Source of the DNA: JBGPFS01 sp041483455
GTDB taxonomy: Bacteria > Chloroflexota > Limnocylindria > Limnocylindrales > CSP1-4
NCBI GenBank assembly: GCA_041483455.1
Contig: JBGPFS010000019.1
Location: 1-21,304 of the forward strand
Direction of reading: 5' to 3'
Length of the DNA stretch: 21,304 bases
Positions 1 to 7,600 of the stretch are shown piece by piece. The notes under the pieces are model-generated. The model did not search any database. It was not told the origin of the DNA and saw only the letters and a list, made by a program, of their open reading frames with translations. The translations under genes were made by a program, and so were the position numbers. Within the stretch, counting starts at the first letter, position 1; every line of letters starts with the position of its first letter.

Positions 1-396
1 AACGTCCACGTCGGGCCGAGCGACCACGTGCCGTGGCTCACCGACCGCAAGTTCTGCTACATCCAGATGGAGGGTACGACGTACGGCGACGTGCCGCTCC
101 GCGCGGAGCTCAAGCTCGAGGTCTGGGACAGCCCGAACAGCGCCGGCGTGATCACCGATGCGATCCGCTGCCTGAAGCTCGGCCTCGATCGCGGCCTGAC
201 GGGGACGCTCGTCGCGCCCTCGAGCTACTTCATGAAGAGCCCGCCCCACCAGATCCACGACGACATCGCGTTCAACCGCGTCGAGGCGTTCATCCGCGGC
301 GAGGACGATGAGACGCTGGTCGGGACGGAGGCGCCCCAGAAGAAGGTCCTCAGGAAGATGGCCGGCGCCAAGAAGGCGGCCGTCGCGACGAGATGA
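1..396 (+). CDS. ino1: Inositol-3-phosphate synthase, C-terminal part (5' end outside window)
   Basis: The enzyme converts glucose-6-phosphate to 1D-myo-inositol-3-phosphate with NAD; it is cytosolic and supplies the inositol headgroup. Only the last 131 residues are present, open in frame from base 1. The family's C-terminal core is visible: NVHVGPSDHVPWL at the edge, then YIQMEG, YGDVPL, and the diagnostic DSPNSAGVITDAIRC followed by LDRG and a PSSYFMKSPP segment. About 25 Lys/Ala-rich residues end the protein. The stop overlaps the next gene's ATG (ATGA at 393-396), so it is the upstream member of the acyltransferase/PHP/PimA-like operon. The family call is firm. The length of the missing 5' part (usually about 230-250 residues) and any promoter cannot be seen. 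Confidence 0.93.
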   Translation, partial: NVHVGPSDHVPWLTDRKFCYIQMEGTTYGDVPLRAELKLEVWDSPNSAGVITDAIRCLKLGLDRGLTGTLVAPSSYFMKSPPHQIHDDIAFNRVEAFIRGEDDETLVGTEAPQKKVLRKMAGAKKAAVATR

Positions 397-1493
397 CGAC
401 GCCCATCGCCGACGAAGGCCGCTCGGAGGCCGCGGCTCCCGGACGACTCGAGGCCCCGCATCGGCGGACCGGCCGGGCTCCGCGGGTCGTCGAGAAGGCG
501 GCCGGCCTGGGGTACCGGTTCGTCTCGTGGCTCCTCGCGGTCCTGCCCGCCCGTCCGACCTGGACGGTGCTCGGCTGGGCCGCCCAGGCGTCCTACCTCC
601 TCTGGCCGTCGAAGCGGCGCTGGTCGAACCTCAACTTCGGGCATGTCCTCCGGACGTCGCCCGACGATCCGGCGGTGCGACGGATGGCTCTCCGGGCCTA
701 CGCCACCTACGGCCGCTACATCGTCGAGCTCATGCGGCTGCCGCGGATCTCGTCAGAGCGGTCGGCGGATCTCATCGATCCGGTCGGTCTCGACGCGATC
801 GACCGGATCCGGGCCGGATCGCGCGGGATCGTCTTCGCCGTCTGCCACGTCGGCAACAACGAGGCGCTCGCCGCCGGGGTCAAGGTCCGATCGTGGCCGC
901 TCAACGTGGTGGCCGACGACTCGACCTTCCCGGAGATCTTCGAGATCCTGCGCCGGCAGCGCGAGGCGTGGGGCGTCCACGTCATCCCGTGGCGGAACCT
1001 GCGCGAGGTCTACGGGGTCCTGCGCAAGGGCGAGATGCTCGCCCTCCTGGTCGACTGGGGCTACCGCCCCGACGGGATCCCGGTCCGCCTGTTCGACGCC
1101 TGGACGACCCTGCCCGCCGGGCCGGCCACGCTGGCCGGGAAGACCGGCGCGACGATCGTCCCGGTCGTGGCCCGTCGGCATGCTGGCGGCCGGTTCTTCC
1201 TCACGATCGACGAGCCGATCCGGGTCGCCTCGGTCGCGCCGGCTGAGCTCCTCCGGGCGACCCAGGCGATGGCCGCCGCCCTCGAACGGGTCATCGAGGC
1301 CGCCCCGGACCAGTGGTACAACTTCAAGCCGATCTGGCCGGCCACGGCGGAGGAGTCGGCCGGGCTCGCTGCGCGCGCCGTCGAGATGGCAGCCTCGACG
1401 CGAGCTTCCCGCGCGGCGGACGTGGATTCGCTCACCGCATCGAGATCCGGCGCCGGTGGATCCGCTGGCCAGGACGGCCCCGAGGCCGCGTGA
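393..1493 (+). CDS. LpxL/PatA-superfamily lipid acyltransferase (first of a tandem pair)
   Basis: This is a 366-aa acyl-CoA/ACP-dependent acyltransferase of the lauroyl/myristoyl-acyltransferase (HtrB/LpxL) and phosphatidylinositol mannoside acyltransferase (PatA) superfamily, expected at the inner face of the cytoplasmic membrane. Visible landmarks are a hydrophobic segment near residues 41-70, WSNLNFGHVL near 77-86, the catalytic HX4E motif in CHVGNNE (His152, Glu157), a DWGYRPDGIPVRLFD block near 221-235, and the family's C-terminal PDQWYNFKPIWP near 305-316. The last ~45 residues are Ala/Ser-rich and probably disordered. The start ATG overlaps the ino1 stop and the gene ends in a GTGA overlap with the next acyltransferase, so coupled translation is likely. 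Since ino1 and a PimA-like gene flank it, the substrate is probably an inositol glycolipid rather than lipid A. That substrate is inference. Confidence 0.85.
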   Translation: MTTPIADEGRSEAAAPGRLEAPHRRTGRAPRVVEKAAGLGYRFVSWLLAVLPARPTWTVLGWAAQASYLLWPSKRRWSNLNFGHVLRTSPDDPAVRRMALRAYATYGRYIVELMRLPRISSERSADLIDPVGLDAIDRIRAGSRGIVFAVCHVGNNEALAAGVKVRSWPLNVVADDSTFPEIFEILRRQREAWGVHVIPWRNLREVYGVLRKGEMLALLVDWGYRPDGIPVRLFDAWTTLPAGPATLAGKTGATIVPVVARRHAGGRFFLTIDEPIRVASVAPAELLRATQAMAAALERVIEAAPDQWYNFKPIWPATAEESAGLAARAVEMAASTRASRAADVDSLTASRSGAGGSAGQDGPEAA

Positions 1494-2515
1494 CCGGCCG
1501 GCCGGAGTCCGCGCCGCCCCGTTCGACCTGGACCGGGCGGCTCGTCGCGCGGGCCCTCGTCGCCGCCTCGTGGCTCGCCGGTCGCCTCCCGTTCGGCCCC
1601 GCGGTCCGGGCCGCCGAGATCGGCGGCGAGCTCTGGTATCGCCTCGCACCGGGGCGTCGCGCGCTCGCCCGCCGGAACCTCCAGCGGGTCGCCACCTGGC
1701 TCGTCGCCGACGCGTCCGCCGGAGACTCGGTCCGCTCGACCGAGGCCCGGCCGCTCGACCCGGGGATCGTCGCGGCGGCGAACGATCCGGCCGCTCTCGA
1801 GCGGCTCGTCCGAGCTGCGTTCCGTCACTACGCCCGCTACTACCTCGAACTGCTCCGGATCCCGTCGCTCAGGCCGGCCGTGGTCCGCAACATCGAGGTG
1901 GAAGACCCGGAGCTCGTCGCACGGGTCCTCGGAGCCCCCGGGCCACTCCTCTTCGCCTCGCTCCATTTCGGAGCGATCGAGCTGCCCGCGGTCTACTTCG
2001 CCGTCCACGACACGCGTCCGGTCAGCGCGCCGATGGAGACCCTCGCCAACCCCGATCTCCAGGCGTTCTTCGTCCGGAGCCGCGGCTCGCTCGGGGTCCG
2101 GATCGTCGACCCGCGCGAGGCCCGCCGCGAACTGTCCGCGGCTCTCGGGCGCGGTGAGGCGGTCGGGCTCGTCGCGGACCGCGACGTCCTGGGGAGCGGC
2201 GTCGAGGTCCCGTTCTTCGGGAGGCCGGCCCGATTCCCGATCGGCGCTTCGCTCCTGGCGATCGAGTCCGGCCTGCCGCTGTGGGTCGTCGCGGTCAGGC
2301 GGATCTCCCGGTCCCGGTACCGCGCGCGGGTCGTCCGGGTCGACCTCCCGCCGGACGGTTCGCGGCGCGAGCGAGTGACCGCCCACCTGGCCGCCCTCGC
2401 CCGGGCATACGAGGCGCTGGTCGCCGACGCCCCGGCCCAGTGGTGGTCCGCGTTCTTCCCGATCTGGCCGGACCTCGAGGAGCGGGCCGCCTCTTCCGGC
2501 GGAACGTCGGCATGA
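1490..2515 (+). CDS. PatA-like phosphatidylinositol-mannoside/lipid acyltransferase (second of the pair)
   Basis: A 341-aa protein starting at GTG 1490, whose TG lies inside the previous stop (GTGA). The same frame is open further upstream, but that would overlap the preceding gene extensively, so the overlap start is preferred. Same superfamily as its neighbour: RRNLQRVA near 61-68, RHYARYYLELLRIP near 112-125, catalytic HX4E in SLHFGAIE (His159, Glu164), ADRDVLGSGVEVPFFG near 229-244 (the form common in actinobacterial PatA proteins), and PAQWWSAFFPIWP near the C terminus. It ends in an ATGA overlap with the PHP gene. The two tandem proteins are clearly diverged, which suggests two acylation positions rather than a recent duplication. 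An acyl chain on mannose or inositol of a PIM-like lipid is the most likely product. An LpxL-type role is less likely, since no lipid A gene is nearby. Confidence 0.85.
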   Translation: MTGRPESAPPRSTWTGRLVARALVAASWLAGRLPFGPAVRAAEIGGELWYRLAPGRRALARRNLQRVATWLVADASAGDSVRSTEARPLDPGIVAAANDPAALERLVRAAFRHYARYYLELLRIPSLRPAVVRNIEVEDPELVARVLGAPGPLLFASLHFGAIELPAVYFAVHDTRPVSAPMETLANPDLQAFFVRSRGSLGVRIVDPREARRELSAALGRGEAVGLVADRDVLGSGVEVPFFGRPARFPIGASLLAIESGLPLWVVAVRRISRSRYRARVVRVDLPPDGSRRERVTAHLAALARAYEALVADAPAQWWSAFFPIWPDLEERAASSGGTSA

Positions 2516-3345
2516 CCGGCCGCGATGCGGTCGGCGGGCCCCCCGCGGGCGCGGGGCGGGCGGACCTCCATATCCACACCCTCGCCTCGGACGGGACCGC
2601 AGGGATCGAGGCGATCCTCGAGCAGGCCGAGCTGGTCGCGCGGCTGGATGTCATCGCGATCACCGACCACGAACGGATCGATGCCGCGCTGGCGGCCCGG
2701 GCGATGGCGATCGCACGCGGCTACCGGGTGCAGGTGGTCGTCGGCGAGGAGATCTCGACCCGGGGCGGCCACCTCCTCGGGCTCTGGCTGCGCGAGCCGA
2801 TCCGGCCCTGGCGGTCGCTGCGTGAATCGATCGCCGAGATCCACGAACAGGGCGGTCTCGCGATCCCGGCCCATCCCCTCTTTCCGTATCCGCTGTGCGC
2901 CCAGGGGCCGTTCCTCGCGCGGCTGCTCGCCGACCGCGATCCGCGGGTCCGGCCGGACGGTCTCGAGACGTTCAACCCGACGACCTTGGGTCGGCCCGTC
3001 CACCGGCGCGTCGTCGGCTTCGTCGAGGCGCACGGCCTGGCCGGGCTCGGCTCCAGTGATGCCCATGCCCTCGATGCGGTGGGCCAGGGCTGGACCAGCT
3101 TCGCGGGCTCGTCCGCGTCCGAGCTGCGCGACGCCATCCACGAGCGTCGGACCGGCTGGCACGGCTCGTTCCATCACACGATCGGCCAGCTCTCCACGTT
3201 CGGGCTCCAGCTCCGCAAGCGGGGGCGCGACCTGCGCGACGACACTCGCGCCCGGATCCTGGGCGCTGGAACCGGCCGGGACCTGGGGATCCCGGCGGCG
3301 TACGATGACGACTCCGAGAACGAACCGACGGAGGCCCGCCGATGA
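2512..3345 (+). CDS. PHP-domain metal-dependent phosphoesterase
   Basis: A 277-aa protein with the polymerase-and-histidinol-phosphatase (PHP) fold, a trinuclear-metal phosphoesterase of the TrpH/YciV type. Metal-ligand motifs occur in order: DLHIHTLASDG (His20, His22, Asp27), ITDHE (Asp52, His53), GEEIS (Glu79/80), GGHLLG (His87), PAHP (His121) and GSSDAH (Asp183, His185). The set looks complete, so the enzyme should be active. Residues after about 235 are Arg-rich and polar and look like a non-conserved tail. ATGA overlaps join it to the acyltransferase upstream and the PimA-like gene downstream. Known PHP relatives hydrolyse phosphomonoesters, nucleotides or RNA ends. The operon suggests dephosphorylation of a lipid or inositol phosphate intermediate, but nothing in the sequence fixes the substrate. 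Confidence 0.85.
   Translation: MTGRDAVGGPPAGAGRADLHIHTLASDGTAGIEAILEQAELVARLDVIAITDHERIDAALAARAMAIARGYRVQVVVGEEISTRGGHLLGLWLREPIRPWRSLRESIAEIHEQGGLAIPAHPLFPYPLCAQGPFLARLLADRDPRVRPDGLETFNPTTLGRPVHRRVVGFVEAHGLAGLGSSDAHALDAVGQGWTSFAGSSASELRDAIHERRTGWHGSFHHTIGQLSTFGLQLRKRGRDLRDDTRARILGAGTGRDLGIPAAYDDDSENEPTEARR
3330..3334 (+). promoter_or_regulatory. Shine-Dalgarno (GGAGG) for the PimA-like gene
   Basis: GGAGG lies seven bases before ATG 3342, inside the end of the PHP gene. It is the clearest ribosome binding site in the operon. The other three starts have weak or no matches and probably rely on coupling through their stop/start overlaps. It supports ATG 3342 as the start of the glycosyltransferase. 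Confidence 0.6.
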
Positions 3346-4616
3346 AGATCGGCCTCGTGACCCCGTACGTCTACCCCGTCCCGGGTGGCGTGAATGAGCA
3401 CGTCCGCTATCTCTACGAGAACCTGCGCCAGCGCGGCCACGACGTGCGGATCATCAGCAGCAGCCACGGGCTCCAGCGGGCCTCGGACGGCGACGTGATC
3501 CGGCTCGGCAAGGGTTTCAGCATGCCGACCAACGGCTCGGTCGGGACGATCACGCTGTCGCCCCGCTACGTGGGCCAGGTCCGCACCATGCTCGACCACG
3601 AGCATTTCGACCTGCTCCATTTCCACGAGCCGTTCGTGCCGTTCCTCTCGCTCGTCCTCCTGCACGAGTCGCGGAGCGTGAACATCGCGACCTTCCACGC
3701 CTACGCCGGGTTCTCGCCGTCCTACGAGTTCGGCAGCCGGATCATGCAGGGCCACGCTCGCCGACTCCACGGCCGGATCGCGGTCAGTGCGGCCGCGCGC
3801 CACTTCATCGACCGCTACTTCCCGGGCGACTACAAGGTCATCCCGAACGGTGTCGAGATCTCCCGGTTCGACCGCGCGGTCCCGATCGCACGCTGGCAGG
3901 ACGGGACGCCGAACCTCCTGTTCGTCGGCCGCCACGAACCGCGAAAGGGGCTCCTCGAGCTCCTCAAGGCGTTCCGGATCCTGCGCCGGGAGGGCCGCGA
4001 CGTCCGTCTCCTCATCGTCGGCTCCGGTCCTCAGGAGCGCGAGGCGCGCCGCTACGTCCTCACCCGCCGGCTCGTAGACGTCGAGTTCCTTGGTCGGGTC
4101 AGCGATACGGAGAAGGCCCAGCTCTACCGGACCGCGGATGTCTTCGTGTCGCCGGCCACCGGGCGCGAGTCGTTCGGGATCGTCCTGCTCGAGGCGATGG
4201 CCGCCGGCGCCCCGATCGTGTGCTCGGACATCCACGGCTACAAGGGCGTCGTGAAGCGCGGCGAGCAGGCGCTCCTGGTCCCGCCCAAGGATCCGCGGGC
4301 CCTGGCCGCGGCCGTCGACCAGCTGCTGGCCGACCCGGCCGAGCGGGCCCGGATGTCCGCGTCCGGCCGGGAGCGGGCCGAGGAGTTCAGCTGGGAGCGG
4401 GTCACCGCCAAGGTCGAGGACTACTACGGCTTCGTCATCCGACGCCTGGCCGCGGCCGACGCCCTGCCCCCGGATTACCGGTCGCCGGTCCCGACATCGG
4501 TCCGGATCGGACCGGGCGCGGCCGACGCATCCAGCGCGGCCGGGGCATCGGGCGCGGCCGACGCATCCAGCGCTCTCGAGCCGGCCGACGCGATCCGCCA
4601 CGTCCAGGCGCTGTAG
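3342..4616 (+). CDS. GT4 glycosyltransferase, PimA-like (phosphatidylinositol alpha-mannosyltransferase)
   Basis: A 424-aa GT-B retaining transferase of family GT4, close in layout to actinobacterial PimA, which moves mannose from GDP-mannose to the inositol of phosphatidylinositol at the inner membrane face. Shared landmarks are YPVPGGVNEHV (Gly15-Gly16), PTNGSVG (Asn64, Ser66), HFHEP near 93-97, ATFHA (His119), IPNGVE near 168-172, FVGRHEPRKG (Arg197, Lys202) and the EX7E donor motif in ESFGIVLLEAMAAG (Glu276, Glu284). These positions fall within one or two residues of the PimA functional residues as I recall them. After about residue 385 there is a low-complexity Ala/Ser/Asp tail encoded by a 36-bp-period repeat; this tail is where the gene overlaps the converging giant gene. 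A closely related GT4 using another sugar or lipid acceptor cannot be excluded. Confidence 0.85.
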   Translation: MKIGLVTPYVYPVPGGVNEHVRYLYENLRQRGHDVRIISSSHGLQRASDGDVIRLGKGFSMPTNGSVGTITLSPRYVGQVRTMLDHEHFDLLHFHEPFVPFLSLVLLHESRSVNIATFHAYAGFSPSYEFGSRIMQGHARRLHGRIAVSAAARHFIDRYFPGDYKVIPNGVEISRFDRAVPIARWQDGTPNLLFVGRHEPRKGLLELLKAFRILRREGRDVRLLIVGSGPQEREARRYVLTRRLVDVEFLGRVSDTEKAQLYRTADVFVSPATGRESFGIVLLEAMAAGAPIVCSDIHGYKGVVKRGEQALLVPPKDPRALAAAVDQLLADPAERARMSASGRERAEEFSWERVTAKVEDYYGFVIRRLAAADALPPDYRSPVPTSVRIGPGAADASSAAGASGAADASSALEPADAIRHVQAL

Positions 4617-7600
4617 CCGACGATCAGGCAGGTCGCCCCGACCAGGCCGAACAGGCCGATGGAGCCGAGGTCGATGAGCTTGACGCCCTGGACCGCCGGA
4701 TCCGTGTTCACCGGGAACTGGAAGGCGTAGAGCCAGGTCGGCAGGAGTCCCTGGTACGTGTTCACCCAGGCGGCCGGCAGCGGCAGGGCCGAGATGTTCG
4801 GGTAGAAGACGATGAACCAGATGGCGGCCGCGGCGACCAGCCCGGCGGTGAACCGACGGGCGTCCCGGGCGGTCGCGATCACCCAGGCGAACGGCGCCAG
4901 GACGACCAGGACGAGAGCGGCGATCGGCTCGGTGGAGAAGCCCTGCAGGCTGACGAGCGGACTGGCCGGCAGGAGCGCGCGGACGATGACGAGGGCGCCG
5001 ATCGCGCCGAGCATCGTCACGCTGAGGGCGACCAGCCGGCGGGTCGTCTCGGCCGGGGTCAGCGTCGGGCGGCCGAGGGCCAGGAGCTGGCCCACGAGGA
5101 GCACACCGGCCCCGATCAGGACGATCGCGATGCCGGCGACCTGGGTCGTGACGAGGAGCGTCCCGGGGGCGGTCGTCTGGCAGGCCGCGGAGCCCGGATT
5201 GGCCGCCGTCACCCGGACGAACGCACACAGCGGGGCCTTGAACAGCCAGAGCAGGGCCGGCAGCATGAGCATTCCCGCCGCCACGAGCCGGGCGACCAGC
5301 CAGACCCGGCGGGACGTCCCGTGCCAGAGCTCGGCCAGGAAGTAGCCCAGCGCGAGCGTGACGAAGGGCAGGCCCGCATACTCGTGGTACTGGAAGGTCA
5401 CCCGGTCGATCCGCGACCAGGGGATCCACTGGAGCGCGAATCCCACCGTCACAAGACCGAGCGCGAGGCTGCGCCGCTTGAACGCCTGCCAGGCCGCGAA
5501 CGCCAGGGCCGGGATCCCGAGCCACCACAGGACCAGGTTGCCGTGGTCGTAGATCGCCGCGGCCGTGTTGCCGGCGAAGCTCCCCTGGTAGAACCAGACG
5601 GGCTTGAGGTCGAGCGGCCAGGCCCAGTACGGCGATGACGCGGCGTGGGTCGCCCGCAGGTCGTTGTGGTAGCGGTACATGTCGGCGGTGAGCTGGAGGA
5701 GCGTCTTGCCGGTGTTGCCGGGCGGCCAGCCCTCGGTCAGCCGATTGCCGAGCGCCACCCAGGGCAGGTAGCTGACGACGTAGACGACGACCGGGATGGC
5801 GAGCAGCGACACGGCCAGCCAGACGAGCGGCAGCCCCCCGAGTGCACCGGGTCGCAGCCAGCCCTCGGGCGGCGATGCCGCTCGCTCGACCAGCGCCAGC
5901 GGATCGTCCGGGTCCGGCGGGGCGGCGAGCGGCCCGAGGCCCCAGGCGCCCGCCGCGCGGAGGATGCCCCAGACGACGACCGAGCCGATGACGAGCGCCA
6001 GGGCGATCTCGATCGGCGTCATGGAGACTGGGCCGAGGGCCAGCTTCCGCTCCGCGGCGCCGGCCGCGACCGCGAGTCCGAAGATGCCGATGCCGGCGGC
6101 CGCCGGGCCGCCGATCGCCAGCCGGATCTCCTCGGCCGACCAGGCGATCGGGCGCAGCACGGTGACGAGCGTGGCCGCGATCGTCAGGGCGATCATGAGG
6201 CCGATGAAGACCAGGTTGCCGCCGCTCGTCGCCGCGTCCTTGGGGACGATCAGCGCGAGGTAGCCCAGGAGCGCGCTGCCGGCGACGAGGCCGAGGATCG
6301 TGACGATCCGGCCGAGGGCCGAGCGGCCGAGGATCAGGATCCCGATCCCCGCGATCGCGTAGAGGGCGACCCACTTGCTCGCGAGCGCGAGCCCGAGCAG
6401 GCCGCCGACGACCGGCATCAGGAGCCAGAACGGGGCCCAGCCGCGGAGCCTGCCGGTCCATAGCGCGGCGAAGAGGGCGTAGGCCGCGGCGATGAACAAT
6501 CCGACGTAGACGTCGTTCATCGCGATCCGGGACTGGACGAACAGCATCCCGTCGAGGAGGACGACGAGCCCGACACCGACGGCCACCGATCGACGGCGGA
6601 ACAGGATCCGGGCGAGCAGGTAGAGCAGCGCCCCGGTGAGCGCCCCGGCCAGGACGCCTGGCAGGCGCCAGGCGAACGAATGACTCCCGATGTCGACCGT
6701 CCCGAGCGTCCCGTCGGCGCTCGCCACGAGGAGCTGTTGGCGGTCGAGGCTCGGGTAGCGCTGGTTCACGTCGGTCGCCCAGGCGACGACGGTGAACGGA
6801 ACAGGAGCGTCCGCATAGACGGCGTTCCCGTGGGGTTCGATCACGTAGACGGTCTGGCCGGAGCCGCCCGGCCGGTCGCCCAGGACGTGGACCATCGAGC
6901 TGGCGTTGTCGTAGGTGACGCGCCGGACCGGGCCGGGCATCGCGAACGAGGTAAAGAGGCTCGGGGCGCCCACCTTCGCGCCCGCTGCGCCGAGCTTGAT
7001 CACCGCCATCCGGGAGCCGCCCTCGGCCACGTAGACTTTGGGACCGTCGATGTCCGGGACGTTCGCGATCCCGGTGGCGGCCGCGTCGAGCGCGATCGTC
7101 TGGACCAGGGTCGCGGTCGTGGGCTCGACGAACGAGACGCCGGACCGGTCGGCGACGGCGAGGAGCGGCAGGGCCCGGACGGACAGCCCGGGCAACCGGC
7201 CGTCGGTGATCGCGCGGTCGAGCGCGTCCGCCCGGTCGAGCGGGATCGAGCCGGCGATCGGGATCGCCGACCCGGCCGGCGTGCCCCCGCCGAGCGCCGC
7301 CTTCAGGCGGAGCGCGTAGGTTCCCGAGTCACCCCCGATGAGCGCCGCGATCGTCGCCGCGGCGGCCGTCGGGTCGGTCACCTGGGTCGGGTCGGCGACG
7401 AGCGCGTCGCCCGTGCCACCGTCCGCGATGTCGCCGATCCCAGCCAGCGCGAGCCGCCCTCCGAGTGCCCCGCTGGACGGGTCGATCGAGATGAGCTCGC
7501 CCTTAGCCACGGCCACGAGCGCGCTCCCGTCGGACGTGACGAACAGGCGCTCCACGGGCGCCCCGAGCGTGGCGAACGGGGCGGCCGATGCGCTCGGGCC

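Noticed and set aside
3174..6461. A 1095-codon minus-strand open frame across the PHP and PimA-like genes and part of the giant gene.
   Set aside because: It crosses strongly supported genes on both strands, and its Pro/Arg/Gly-rich sequence has no domain. It is a frame artefact of high GC content.
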